From: Candidatus Bipolaricaulota bacterium
Lineage (GTDB): Bacteria > Bipolaricaulota > Bipolaricaulia > Bipolaricaulales > Bipolaricaulaceae
Reading direction: 5' to 3'
Assembly (NCBI GenBank): GCA_938083225.1
Contig: CALKCH010000044.1
Coordinates: 1-48,022 of the forward strand
Length of the DNA stretch: 48,022 bases
A model generated the notes under the pieces. It saw only the letters and a program-made list of their open reading frames with translations, searched no databases and was not told the origin of the DNA. Positions 34,442 through 43,018 of this stretch are shown piece by piece. A program made the translations under genes and the position numbers. Position 1 is the first letter of the stretch, and each line of letters begins with the position of its first letter.

Positions 34442-35826
34442 ACCACTTCCAAGTCGGAGAAGGGAAGGGCGCCATGGGCCAGGATTTGCCGGCGCTCATG
34501 CCCTTTCCCCGCGATGAGGACGCAGTCGCCTGGCCCGGCCAGGGTCAAGGCAAACCGGATGGCCTCCCCCCGATCCAGAATGACCGTGAAGGAGCCGCCC
34601 ACCTCGCATACACCGCGGGCCACGCCCTCCGCGATCCGCCGGGGATCCTCGGTTTTGGGGTTGTCGGCGGTGATCACCACGAGGTCCGCAAGCTGGCCAG
34701 CAATCCGGCCCATGAGGGAACGCTTTCCTTGGTCGGCCTCGCCCGGACAGCCGAAGACGCCGATCAGGCGAGCCGCCCGCGGCCGCAACTCCCTAAGCAT
34801 CCGGGCCAGGGCCTCGGGGTTATGGGCGAAGTCCACGACGACTTCCGCACCCCAGGACGTACGGAATTTCGCAAATCTTCCCGGCGGAAGGGAAAGACTG
34901 GCCAGGCGTGGCCGCAGCTCCCGCCAGGCGAAACCCAGAGCCCAGCTTAGGCTCAGCGCGGCCAGGGCATTTTCCACGTTGTGCGCACCATGGAAGGGCA
35001 CGAAGGCCTCGCCTCGGCCAAAGGGGCCCACCACAGTGAAAAGAGTGCCGTCCCTTTCCTCAAACAGGCGGGTGGCGTGCACATCACCGCAGCCGAGGCC
35101 ATAGGTGAGAAGGCGGACTTGGGACGCGGCCGCGCGCACCGCCTCCACCGGCGCCCGGGCGTTCACCACGGCCAGGGCACCCTTGGGAAGCACGCGGAAA
35201 AGGCGAAGCTTGGCGTCCAGGTAAGCCTCCAGGGTGTGATGGAAGTCCAGATGATCACGGGCAAAGCTCGTGAGAACTGCGGCGCAAAAGTGCACCCCGC
35301 CCACGCGCCGCTGCGCCAACCCAATGGAAGAGACCTCGAACGCGAAGAACTTGCGCCCCCTTCGCAGGGCTTCGGCCGCGATGCGCTGGAGATCGGGCGC
35401 CTCCGGCGTGGTCACACAGGAAAGGCCCTCTTCCTCAACCCGCACGGTGGTGAGCGTCTCGCAATCGGGAAGGAGCTGACCGAGAAAGTGCACCACCGTG
35501 GTTTTGCCGTTCGTGCCGGTGACGCCGACCGTGGGAAGCTTTTTCGTGGGGTGGCCGTAGAAGGCGCAGGCAGCCTGGGCGAGGGCTGCGCGGGCGTCGG
35601 GCACGAGGATCACGGGCACGGAAAGCCCGGGGAGGGGGCGCTCGGCCACCACGGCGGCTGCACCCCGCCGCACCGCCTCGCCGGCAAAGGCGTGCCCGTC
35701 ATGCTTGCTCCCAGGGAGAGCAAAAAAGAGATCCCCGGGTTGAACCTTGCGGGAATCCCAGGCCAGCCCGCTCACCCACACCCGGGGCACGTTTTCTCCT
35801 CCTACGAGCTCGTGGAGGTACGGCAC
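34411..35826 (-). CDS. murE: UDP-MurNAc-tripeptide ligase MurE
   Basis: 471 residues, muramyl ligase: VTGTNGKTT P-loop, KSLMGRIAGQ- and VDFAHNPEALARML segments, and a C-terminal domain with DNPKTEDP. The equivalent DNPR motif selects meso-diaminopimelate; the Lys replacing Arg leaves the third amino acid uncertain. No other mur/dcw gene is adjacent. GTG 35826 lies 8 nt after TACCTT and no Shine-Dalgarno is seen. Confidence 0.93.
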   Translation of the reverse strand: MPYLHELVGGENVPRVWVSGLAWDSRKVQPGDLFFALPGSKHDGHAFAGEAVRRGAAAVVAERPLPGLSVPVILVPDARAALAQAACAFYGHPTKKLPTVGVTGTNGKTTVVHFLGQLLPDCETLTTVRVEEEGLSCVTTPEAPDLQRIAAEALRRGRKFFAFEVSSIGLAQRRVGGVHFCAAVLTSFARDHLDFHHTLEAYLDAKLRLFRVLPKGALAVVNARAPVEAVRAAASQVRLLTYGLGCGDVHATRLFEERDGTLFTVVGPFGRGEAFVPFHGAHNVENALAALSLSWALGFAWRELRPRLASLSLPPGRFAKFRTSWGAEVVVDFAHNPEALARMLRELRPRAARLIGVFGCPGEADQGKRSLMGRIAGQLADLVVITADNPKTEDPRRIAEGVARGVCEVGGSFTVILDRGEAIRFALTLAGPGDCVLIAGKGHERRQILAHGALPFSDLEVVQDLVDVAPK

Positions 35827-35834
35827 AAGAAGCG

Positions 35835-35840
35835 AAGGTA
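35835..35840 (-). promoter_or_regulatory. -10 element of murE, leaderless type
   Basis: TACCTT on the minus strand, 8 nt before GTG 35826. No good -35 at normal spacing. Confidence 0.35.
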
Positions 35841-35907
35841 ACGCCCGAAGGTCAAGGAAGAGGGGACAAAGGGGACGCGGGCTCAGGCCGTTTGACAGGG
35901 AGGATGC

Positions 35908-36396
35908 CTACTTTGTGTGTTTGTCGGCGACCACGGAGGCCGCGTAGGCCTCGGGTTTGGTGCGCACAAAGAAGCCGCTTCCGCGGATGGCGCCCACCAC
36001 CTCTTCCACCAGCTCCCGGGTGCGGCCACCCCGGCCGATGTCCACGTGGATCTCTAGTCGGCAGTCGAAGATGCCCCGGTCCTTGAAGGCTTGGATCAGG
36101 GCTTGAGCCGTCTCGTAGGAGAGCCAGGCTTCCCGCCAGATCCGATCCCGCAGGGTCTTGGGCTTGCGCTCCACGGCCCGGCGCCAGAAATACCGACCAC
36201 CTTTACCCACCCGGTGGACCACAATGGCTGTGACGTATTCGGCCTCACCGTAGTAAGTCTGAGAGTCCGTGCCGACCACGATGGAGAAGAGATCCGCCGG
36301 GGCAGACGCCAGCATGGATATGATTTCGTCCACCACCGCGGAAAAACTCAGGCGACCCAAGGTGGGACTATGGTACATCGCATCTTTTCCAGTCAT
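35908..36396 (-). CDS. YkuK/DUF458 family RNase H-like protein
   Basis: 162 residues. Conserved blocks IVVGTDSQ, EIHVDIGRGGRT and VVADKHTK, with acidic residues spaced as in RNase H folds, place it in the YkuK-type family. Function is unknown; nuclease activity is only suggested by the fold. ATG 36396 lies 10 nt after TAAAAT. Between the histidine kinase and murE on the same strand. Confidence 0.8.
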   Translation of the reverse strand: MTGKDAMYHSPTLGRLSFSAVVDEIISMLASAPADLFSIVVGTDSQTYYGEAEYVTAIVVHRVGKGGRYFWRRAVERKPKTLRDRIWREAWLSYETAQALIQAFKDRGIFDCRLEIHVDIGRGGRTRELVEEVVGAIRGSGFFVRTKPEAYAASVVADKHTK

Positions 36397-36406
36397 ACGG
36401 GAACGT

Positions 36407-36434
36407 ATTTTAAGCGCATCTTAAGAAAACGCAA
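36407..36434 (-). promoter_or_regulatory. Promoter of the YkuK-like gene
   Basis: Minus strand TTGCGT (36434-36429), 16-nt spacer, TAAAAT (36412-36407), 10 nt before the ATG; leader of at most about 3 nt. Confidence 0.5.
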
Positions 36435-36476
36435 TAAAACCCAGCGCTCTCTTGAAGGCTCAGGAACTTTCCCGGT

Positions 36477-37847
36477 CTACGCGGCTGGCACAGAGAATGT
36501 GAAGCGCGCTCCGTTTTGGTTTTCCGCCCAAATGCGCCCACCGTGGGCTTCCACAATCTCCTTGGCGATAGCCAGACCCAGCCCGGTGCCACCCTCCGCC
36601 CGAGACCTGTCCACCTTATAAAAACGCTCGAAGATGTGAGGCAACTCCTCCTCGGGGATCCCCGGGCCCTGGTCCTGCACACTCACCCAAATTTCCTGGC
36701 CAGTGCGGTGAGCGGCCACGGTGATGCCTGAGCCCGGCGGAGAATAACGCAGGGCGTTGGAAAGGAGGTTCCCCAAAACTTGGCGAATCCGGCGAGGATC
36801 AACGTAGGCCCACAAGTCTGGATCGCGCTCAAAAACAATCTCTATCTCCTCTTCCTTGGCCACAGGCCGCACGGCCTCCACTACCCCCTCCACCAGCTCC
36901 CCCAGCTCCACCCGCTCCTTTTCCAGGGGGAGGTGGCCAGCATCGGCTAGGGTCAGAATGCGCAGGTCCTCCACCAAATCCCCCAAATGCAAGGTTTCCT
37001 CGTACACAGGGGCCAAGGACTCCGGAGTGAGAGGAAAAGCTCCGTCCAGAAGGCCTTCCAAGTTCCCGCGGATCACGGAAAGCGGGGTGCGGAGCTCGTG
37101 GGCGATGTCCGCCAAGAACTGCTTGCGGGCAGCCTCGGAGCGTTGGAGAGCCGCGGCCATGCGGTTGAAGGCTTCCGCTAGCCTCCCGATCTCGTCGCGG
37201 GTATGGACGGCCACACGATGGGAAAGATCGCCCTTGGCGATGCGTTCCGTGGCGTGGATGAGGCGCTGGAGGGGGAGGGAGAGCTGGGTGGCAAGAAGGG
37301 TGCCCAAAAGCAGAGCCACAGCGAACGCCACCGCTCCGCCCACCAGGGCCGCGCGGCGTACCGAGGCCAGGAAGTCCTGCTCCAAGGGGGTGAGAATGGC
37401 CGGATCAATGGGTACCAGCGTTCCTACCTGCCTGCCCAAAGCGGTCACGGGAATTCCGTAGCGCTGAACGCGGTCCCGGAGCTCTGCATCGTCTTCCGTA
37501 CAACGCCCCAACAGGCTTTGCTCCGCGCAGCCCACCACACGGCCTTCGCGGTCGAGGAGGAGGTACTGGGCCATGAACCCGCTCACGGACACCATCCGCC
37601 CCTGGCGGAAGAGAAATACGTCCACCCGCGTGCGGAAGAGCTGATCCACACCAGTCCAGCTTCCCCGAGCCTCCCAGAACTGCCCGAGGAGCCAAGCCAG
37701 CTGTTCACCGGCGGCTTTCCGTTCCTGTAACCGATAGGCTGCGAACCTCTCCCCCAGGGCCTTGGCGGTGAGGAAGTACGTACCCACTGCGGCCAGGATG
37801 GCCACCAGACTCAGCGCGCCCAACAGCTTCCAGCGGAAGGACATCAT
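36477..37847 (-). CDS. Two-component sensor histidine kinase
   Basis: 456 residues. Two membrane helices (about 8-28 and 165-187) bracket an extracytoplasmic sensor; HAMP (about 188-240), HisKA with phospho-acceptor H250 in DIAHELRTPLS, and HATPase with VLGNLLSNALRYS, DQGPGIP and GGTGLGLAI. The start overlaps the response regulator stop (ATGA), so they are one unit. Stimulus unknown; a cell-envelope role is suggested only by murE downstream. Confidence 0.95.
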   Translation of the reverse strand: MMSFRWKLLGALSLVAILAAVGTYFLTAKALGERFAAYRLQERKAAGEQLAWLLGQFWEARGSWTGVDQLFRTRVDVFLFRQGRMVSVSGFMAQYLLLDREGRVVGCAEQSLLGRCTEDDAELRDRVQRYGIPVTALGRQVGTLVPIDPAILTPLEQDFLASVRRAALVGGAVAFAVALLLGTLLATQLSLPLQRLIHATERIAKGDLSHRVAVHTRDEIGRLAEAFNRMAAALQRSEAARKQFLADIAHELRTPLSVIRGNLEGLLDGAFPLTPESLAPVYEETLHLGDLVEDLRILTLADAGHLPLEKERVELGELVEGVVEAVRPVAKEEEIEIVFERDPDLWAYVDPRRIRQVLGNLLSNALRYSPPGSGITVAAHRTGQEIWVSVQDQGPGIPEEELPHIFERFYKVDRSRAEGGTGLGLAIAKEIVEAHGGRIWAENQNGARFTFSVPAA

Positions 37848-38530
37848 CCCCCTTTTCCAGGATTGAACTTGTAGCCCACCCCGTGCACGGTAATGATGTA
37901 CACAGGATTGTCAGGGTCGGGCTCGATTTTCCTGCGCAGATTTTTGATGTGGGAGTCCACCGTGCGGGGGATGGTGGCGTAGGTGCGGTCACGCAAAGCC
38001 TGGAGGAGTTCCCGACGGGTGAACACCCGACCAGGATGGCGGGCCAGGATGGCCAGGAGATCGAACTCCGTGGGGGTGAGATCGAGAGGCTTTTCGGAAA
38101 AGTAAGCCTCGCGCGCCGCCAAATCCAGAACGAGCGGACCAGCGCGAATCATTTCGGAGGCCACAACCCCCTCCACCCGCCGCAACACCGCCCGCACCCG
38201 TGCTGCCAGTTCCCGCAGACTGAACGGCTTCACCACGTAGTCGTCCGCTCCCATCTCCAAACCCGCCACACGGTCAGCTTCCTCGGACCGAGCGGTGAGC
38301 ATGACAATGGGAACAGTGCTTTCCCGGCGAATCCTTTGGGCCAGTTCCAACCCGTTCATCCTGGGAAGCATGAGGTCCAAAATGACCAAGTCCGGCCTGA
38401 GCGTCTGAAATTTGACCCACCCCGATTCCCCGTCGAAGGCCACCTCCACCTGGTAGCCTTCCCGCAGAAGATAGGCCTGAACCATCCGGGCGATCTCCCG
38501 CTCGTCCTCCACCACGAGAATCGTGCGCAT
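37844..38530 (-). CDS. OmpR/PhoB-type response regulator
   Basis: 228 residues: receiver domain with VVEDE and phospho-acceptor Asp in VILDLMLP (D52), then a winged-helix DNA-binding domain with LTPTEFDLLAILARHPGRVFTRRELL and DSHIKNLRRKIEPDP. ATG 38530 is preferred (MRTILVV); ATG 38536 two codons upstream lies only 4 nt after the -10 TACGCT. First gene of the minus-strand cluster. Confidence 0.95.
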   Translation of the reverse strand: MRTILVVEDEREIARMVQAYLLREGYQVEVAFDGESGWVKFQTLRPDLVILDLMLPRMNGLELAQRIRRESTVPIVMLTARSEEADRVAGLEMGADDYVVKPFSLRELAARVRAVLRRVEGVVASEMIRAGPLVLDLAAREAYFSEKPLDLTPTEFDLLAILARHPGRVFTRRELLQALRDRTYATIPRTVDSHIKNLRRKIEPDPDNPVYIITVHGVGYKFNPGKGG

Positions 38531-38540
38531 TTCCATAAAT

Positions 38541-38546
38541 AGCGTA
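38541..38546 (-). promoter_or_regulatory. -10 element of the response regulator gene
   Basis: TACGCT on the minus strand, 10 nt before ATG 38530. No strong -35. The rest of the divergent gap to 38692 holds a GGGGCC-AAA-GGCCCC hairpin (38562-38576) and no gene. Confidence 0.35.
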
Positions 38547-38656
38547 CCCCCAAGGAGGGCAGGGGCCAAAGGCCCCCACCCTAGGGAAGCGGGCTCTTGC
38601 TTGGCCTCCCTCAAGCGATTGTCTTCCGGGGCTATCGAAAACCTCGGCAAAGTTCG

Positions 38657-38684
38657 TGGAAATTCTGTGGACGCCGGCTACGAT
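38657..38684 (+). promoter_or_regulatory. Promoter of the acetyl-CoA synthetase operon, leaderless type
   Basis: TGGAAA (38657-38662), 16-nt spacer, TACGAT (38679-38684), 8 nt before the ATG at 38693. No Shine-Dalgarno sequence. Confidence 0.4.
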
Positions 38685-38692
38685 CAAGGGCT

Positions 38693-40786
38693 ATGCCGCG
38701 AAACCTGGATGGACTTCTTTTCCCCCACTCGGTGGCAGTGGTGGGGGCTACGCCTGTATCGGGAAAGATTGGGCATGCCGTGATGGCCAACGTCCAGAGT
38801 TTTCCTGGCCCGGTGTTCGCCGTGAACCCCAAGTACTCCGAGGTCCTAGGGCGCCCATGCTTTCCCTCCATCCCAGATCTCCCTGAGCCGGTGGACTTGG
38901 CCGTGATCGTGATCCCTGCCGAAGGGGTTCGGGAGGTCCTCCGCCAGTGCGGGGAAAAAGGGATCAAAAACGCAGTGATCATCTCCGCGGGGTTCAAGGA
39001 GGCTGGCCTGGAGGGGGCTCAGCGAGAACGGGAGCTCGTCCGCATCGCCAATGAATACGAGCTGAACGTGCTCGGTCCCAATGTCCTGGGACTCATCTCC
39101 ACCCGGGTTGGCCTGAACGCCACGTTTGCCCCGCGAGGTGCTCTGCCCGGCTCGATCGCTTTTATGTCCCAGTCTGGAGCGTTTTGCACATCCGTTTTGG
39201 ACTGGGCTTGGAAAGAAAAACTTGGCTTTTCCCACTTCGTTTCCTTGGGCAACAAAGCAGTCCTCGACGAGTGTGATTTCCTGTGGGCCTTCGCCAACGA
39301 TCCGGAAACCAAGGCAATCGTAGGTTATCTCGAGGGTATCCGAGACGGGGCCAGGTTCATGACCATCGCCCGGGAGATCACCCAAGCAAAACCCATTGTC
39401 ATCCTCAAAGCTGGCCGAGCCGAAGCGGGCGCGCGGGCGGTGTCCTCCCACACAGGAACCATGGCCGGCGCGGACCACGCCTACGATGCGGCCTTCCGCC
39501 AGTGTGGGATCATCCGGGCGCGTACCGTGGAGGAGCTCTTCGATTTCGCCTACATCCTTTCCCATCAGCCTCTGCCCAAAGGCCGGCGGATTGGCATCGT
39601 CACCAATGCCGGCGGCGCAGGAGTCATGGCCGCTGACGCCGCGGAGTGGGAAGGCCTGGAAGTAGCGCGCCTCCGGGAGGAGACGCTCCAAGCCCTGGCC
39701 CAGACAGTTCCTGAGGAAGCAGCCATTTACAACCCAGTGGACGTGGTAGGGCACGCCACCTTGGAGCAGTACCAGGCCGCGCTGGAACTGGTGTTGGCCG
39801 ACCCTGGGGTGGACCTCGCCGTGGCCCTGTCCGCCCCTCACCCCATCTTGAAGTTCTCAGACCTAGCCCGGGTGGCACGTACAGCCCAAGAAAAAGCAGG
39901 CAAGCCCATGGCCGTAAGTTTCATGGCCGGAGAGCTGGGAGAGGAGGCTGAGGAAATCCTGCGCAGCGCGGGCATCCCCTCGTTCTTCGATCCAGCACGG
40001 GCTGTGCGCGCCGTCGCTACCCTCGTCAAGTACACAGGGATTCGCAACCGCCCGAGATCCCCCGCCGAGGAACTCCCCGCAGATCGAGGAAAAGCCCGCG
40101 AGATTTTGAGCGAGGCACGCCGCAAAAGGAGAGTCCGCCTGGGCTTGGAAACAATGGAGCTTTTGACGGCGTACGGCATACCATGTGCTCGGGGAAGGGT
40201 GGCCAAAACAGCAGAGGAGGCTGGTCGTATCGCCCAAGAGATCGGTCAGCCTGTAGCTATCAAAATCCTCTCCCCCGAGCTCACCCACAAGACGGAGGTT
40301 GGCGGTGTGCGCCTGGGTGTGCCGCCCGAGAACGCGGACCGCGTGGCCTGGGAGCTTATGGCTGGGCTCCGCCGACGTTTTCCTGAGGCCACGATCGACG
40401 GAGTATATGTACAGGAGATGCTGCCGCCCGGCCGAGAGGTGATCCTAGGCATGGTACGGGACCCCACGTTTGGTCCCCTCCTCATGTTCGGGCTGGGCGG
40501 AATCTACGTGGAAGTTCTGCGAGATGTGGCGTTCGCCGTAGCCCCCTTGTCCCGAGCGGAAGCCGAGGAGCTGGTGAGTCTCATCCGGGGCAAGAAGTGG
40601 CTCTACGGAGTGCGGGGCCAACCCCCCGTGGACGTGGCGAGCTTGGTGGACCTGATTTTGCGGGTTGGGCAGCTGGCTGTGGACAATCCAGAGATTTTGG
40701 AACTCGATTTGAACCCTATCCTGTGTTATCCAGAACGGGTGGTGGCGGTGGATGTGCGGCTGACGGTGAGCGAGGAGGGAGCATGA
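38693..40786 (+). CDS. ADP-forming acetyl-CoA synthetase, alpha-beta fusion
   Basis: 697 residues. Converts acetyl-CoA, ADP and Pi to acetate, CoA and ATP, the energy-yielding step of many anaerobic archaea and some bacteria. Domains: CoA-binding (about 1-130, SVAVVGATPVSGKIG), succinyl-CoA-ligase-like (about 130-450) with the phospho-His loop SSHTGTMAG, and ATP-grasp (about 470-697; PVAIKILSPELTHKTEVGGV). Alpha and beta parts are in one chain. Acyl-CoA specificity cannot be read from sequence. The stop overlaps the next start as ATGA. Confidence 0.92.
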   Translation: MPRNLDGLLFPHSVAVVGATPVSGKIGHAVMANVQSFPGPVFAVNPKYSEVLGRPCFPSIPDLPEPVDLAVIVIPAEGVREVLRQCGEKGIKNAVIISAGFKEAGLEGAQRERELVRIANEYELNVLGPNVLGLISTRVGLNATFAPRGALPGSIAFMSQSGAFCTSVLDWAWKEKLGFSHFVSLGNKAVLDECDFLWAFANDPETKAIVGYLEGIRDGARFMTIAREITQAKPIVILKAGRAEAGARAVSSHTGTMAGADHAYDAAFRQCGIIRARTVEELFDFAYILSHQPLPKGRRIGIVTNAGGAGVMAADAAEWEGLEVARLREETLQALAQTVPEEAAIYNPVDVVGHATLEQYQAALELVLADPGVDLAVALSAPHPILKFSDLARVARTAQEKAGKPMAVSFMAGELGEEAEEILRSAGIPSFFDPARAVRAVATLVKYTGIRNRPRSPAEELPADRGKAREILSEARRKRRVRLGLETMELLTAYGIPCARGRVAKTAEEAGRIAQEIGQPVAIKILSPELTHKTEVGGVRLGVPPENADRVAWELMAGLRRRFPEATIDGVYVQEMLPPGREVILGMVRDPTFGPLLMFGLGGIYVEVLRDVAFAVAPLSRAEAEELVSLIRGKKWLYGVRGQPPVDVASLVDLILRVGQLAVDNPEILELDLNPILCYPERVVAVDVRLTVSEEGA

Positions 40787-41829
40787 GAAAGGTCTATGTG
40801 GCGGGGGTGGAAGAGAAAGCTGGAAAAACTGTGGTGATTCTCGGGCTGGTCCAGGTATTGCGGGCCAAGGGAGTTCAGGTGGCCTACCGGAAGCCGGTGG
40901 GGCTGGCCCGAGCCTATCGGTTTGGTCGGCCGGCCGACCCGGACGGAGAGATCCTGAGCGAGGCTCTGGGCGTGCGGGAAGAGGAGCTCATCCCCGTGCT
41001 TTCTGGGGAGACCCCGCGGTCCTGGCGTCCGCCCATGGACGCCTGGGAGCGCATCACGGCTGCCGCCCAGGTAGCCGCGGACTTCCTTCTGCTCGAAGGA
41101 CGGGAGTGGCTGGGCCGAGGATTGCACTCTAGCCTTTCCGATCCCCATATTGCCGCAAAGCTCTCGGCTCCCATGCTCCTTGTGGCCAAGTACCGGGGCG
41201 AGCCTACCGTAGACGCAGTCCTGGCCGCGGTGCGCATCGTGGGCGGAGATACACCGGTGTTGGGCGTTATCCTCAACGAAGTTTCTCCAGAAGCCGAGCT
41301 CTCCGAGGTACAAACCTACGCCGCACCGTTCCTGGAGGAAAAAGGGATTCCCGTCCTGGGAGTCCTTCCCTTCGAGCAGCGCCTGCAGGCGGTGCGCATC
41401 CAAGAGGTTCTGGAAGCCCTGGGAGCGGAAGTCGTGGTGGAAGGGGATCTGCGGAGCGAGGTGGACCGGATTCTCGTGGGAGCCATGGGCGCGGAGGCCG
41501 CCCTGCAGCATTTGCGCCGCATCCCTGGGCAGCTCGTGGTAATCACCGCCGGCGACCGCGCGGACATCCAGGCGGCAGCCCTCTCGTTCCCTCGGGTGCG
41601 CGCCCTCATCCTCTCCGGCGGAATCCGCCCGGACCGGGCCATCGCCGTGCACGCTGCGGAACAACGCAAAACTTTAGCGGTGGCCCCGCAGGACACGTTC
41701 ACCGTGGCCGAGACCGCCGACCGTCTGTTCGGTCGAACCTTCCCGCCCGACCCGGAGCGCCTGGCCCTCTTGGCGCGAATGACCGAGGAAACCGTGAACC
41801 TGGAGAGGCTTCTTGAGCTTTTAGGGTGA
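40783..41829 (+). CDS. BioD-like/DRTGG domain protein (Pta N-terminal type)
   Basis: 348 residues. N-terminal P-loop ATPase of the BioD/AAA_26 type with VEEKAGKTVVILG, then a DRTGG domain (about 215-320, ITAGDRADIQ). The same two domains form the regulatory N-terminal part of long bacterial phosphotransacetylases, but the catalytic PTA domain is missing. ATG 40783 overlaps the stop of the acetyl-CoA synthetase, so a regulatory or accessory role in acetyl-CoA/acetate flux is inferred. The stop region overlaps osmC by 9 bp. Confidence 0.85.
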   Translation: MRKVYVAGVEEKAGKTVVILGLVQVLRAKGVQVAYRKPVGLARAYRFGRPADPDGEILSEALGVREEELIPVLSGETPRSWRPPMDAWERITAAAQVAADFLLLEGREWLGRGLHSSLSDPHIAAKLSAPMLLVAKYRGEPTVDAVLAAVRIVGGDTPVLGVILNEVSPEAELSEVQTYAAPFLEEKGIPVLGVLPFEQRLQAVRIQEVLEALGAEVVVEGDLRSEVDRILVGAMGAEAALQHLRRIPGQLVVITAGDRADIQAAALSFPRVRALILSGGIRPDRAIAVHAAEQRKTLAVAPQDTFTVAETADRLFGRTFPPDPERLALLARMTEETVNLERLLELLG

Positions 41830-42222
41830 GGCCCGCACGGAAAAAGAGATCTCGGCCGAAAGGGAGTGGGCCACAGAACAATAGCGCTCCTGGGAGAGTT
41901 CGGCGGCGTGGCGTAGGTTCTCTTCGGGCACACCCTCGGCCACATAGGTTAGATGGACCCGTTTGATCGCCTTGGGGTGTTGTTCGTTCCTTTCGGCGTG
42001 GATTTCAATCCAGAATTTTCTGGGTGGCGTTCGCATTTTCTGGAGAATCGAGACCACATCCATCCCGGTGCACCCACCCAACGCCAGAAGGAGAAGCTCA
42101 GTGGGGCGGGGGGCAGAATCCTCACCGCCCACGTTTTCTGCGCCGTCCATGAGCACAGCGTGTCCAGACGGAGGAAGTCCCACGAAGCGAAGACCCTCGT
42201 GCCAGACCACTTTGACCTCCAT
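41821..42222 (-). CDS. OsmC family peroxiredoxin-like protein
   Basis: 133 residues. The two redox cysteines are in LGGCTGMDV and RYCSVAHSL. OsmC/Ohr proteins reduce organic hydroperoxides using dithiols; which subgroup this belongs to is unclear (YhfA-like features). ATG 42222 follows AAGGAGGTCAC. Divergent from arsR across the inverted repeat at 42239-42264, so it may be co-regulated. Confidence 0.88.
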   Translation of the reverse strand: MEVKVVWHEGLRFVGLPPSGHAVLMDGAENVGGEDSAPRPTELLLLALGGCTGMDVVSILQKMRTPPRKFWIEIHAERNEQHPKAIKRVHLTYVAEGVPEENLRHAAELSQERYCSVAHSLSAEISFSVRASP

Positions 42223-42238
42223 GTGACCTCCTTGCCTT

Positions 42239-42264
42239 AAAGTTTCCAGAGTTTTAGAAACTTT
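42239..42264. promoter_or_regulatory. Inverted repeat operator between osmC and arsR
   Basis: AAAGTTTC (42239-42246) and GAAACTTT (42257-42264) are perfect 8-bp arms with a 10-nt spacer. The right arm overlaps the -35 of arsR, so the ArsR protein could repress its own gene and osmC. Confidence 0.6.
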
Positions 42265-42291
42265 GACAACCCCGGGCTAACCCAGTATACT
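42263..42291 (+). promoter_or_regulatory. Consensus leaderless promoter of arsR-grx
   Basis: TTGACA (42263-42268), 17-nt spacer, TATACT (42286-42291), 7 nt before the arsR ATG at 42299. Best example in the window of the leaderless pattern. Confidence 0.75.
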
Positions 42292-42298
42292 TGCGTCT

Positions 42299-42589
42299 AT
42301 GAGCGCGAATCTGGAGCAGTGGGCTAAGGTTTTCTCGGCCCTGGGCAACCCGGAGCGTCTGGCGGTGGTGGCCCACCTCCTGGCCCGAGGGCGACAGAAT
42401 TGTCGAGAGCTTGCGGAACACGTGCGTCTTTCCACGCCGGCTCTTTCCTACCACTTGCGCCTCCTCGAGGAGGCTGGGCTGATTACCCGGGAGAAGAGGG
42501 GGCGGCAGCGCTGCCTCCGGGTGAGCCCAGAGCTGGCCAAGATCTTGCGCCCAAAAGTCCTGGCCGCTCTGAAAAAGGAGGGAAAATGA
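42299..42589 (+). CDS. ArsR family transcriptional regulator
   Basis: 96 residues, a single winged helix-turn-helix: FSALGNPERLAVVAHLL, recognition helix LSTPALSYHLRLLEEAGLI, and the wing REKRGRQR. Only one Cys (residue 41) is visible, so this is not an obvious metal sensor of the CxC type; a thiol redox role would fit the neighbours. Leaderless start; the stop overlaps the glutaredoxin start by 4 bp. Confidence 0.93.
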   Translation: MSANLEQWAKVFSALGNPERLAVVAHLLARGRQNCRELAEHVRLSTPALSYHLRLLEEAGLITREKRGRQRCLRVSPELAKILRPKVLAALKKEGK

Positions 42590-42834
42590 TGCCACAAGAG
42601 CATGAGGTCACCGTGTACACCACGCCCACCTGCCCGTGGTGCCAGATGGTCAAGCGTTACCTACAGGCCCGCGGAATCCCCTACACCGAGATCGACGTTT
42701 CCACAGACTACAACGCCGCCATGGAGATGATCCGGAAATCGGGGCAGACCGGGGTCCCGGTGGTGGAGATCGATGGAGAGATCGTGGTCGGATTCGACCG
42801 CGAGCGGATCGACCAGCTTTTAGGTCTGGCGTGA
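42586..42834 (+). CDS. Glutaredoxin-like protein
   Basis: 82 residues, a small thioredoxin-fold protein with CPWC at 16-19 and the cis-Pro loop TGVPVVEIDG. The CPWC centre recalls NrdH-type or Grx-like thiol donors. ATG 42586 overlaps the arsR stop. With ArsR and OsmC it forms a thiol-stress unit. A bidirectional terminator follows. Confidence 0.92.
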   Translation: MMPQEHEVTVYTTPTCPWCQMVKRYLQARGIPYTEIDVSTDYNAAMEMIRKSGQTGVPVVEIDGEIVVGFDRERIDQLLGLA

Positions 42835-42839
42835 AAAGG

Positions 42840-42866
42840 AAGCGGGGCCACCTCGGCTCCGCTTTT

Positions 42867-42867
<1 letters not shown>
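42840..42867. terminator. Bidirectional terminator between glutaredoxin gene and tRNA cluster
   Basis: AAGCGGGGCC (42840-42849) and GGCTCCGCTT (42855-42864) with one G-T pair. On the plus strand TTTTT follows; on the minus strand CCTTTT follows the stem. It can end the arsR-grx mRNA and the tRNA transcript. Confidence 0.7.
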
Positions 42868-42942
<75 letters not shown>

Positions 42943-42944
42943 TC

Positions 42945-43018
42945 TGGCGGAGCAGGGAATCGAACCCTGAACCTCGCGGTTATGGGCCGCGCGCTCTCAC
43001 CAATTGAGCTACTCCGCC
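42945..43018 (-). tRNA. tRNA-Met, elongator (anticodon CAT)
   Basis: Acceptor GGCGGAG/CTCCGCC; anticodon loop CCCATAA in a CGCGG/CCGCG stem. The normal G1-C72 pair and GGCGG start favour elongator Met over tRNA-Ile(CAT). CCA is not encoded. Confidence 0.88.
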
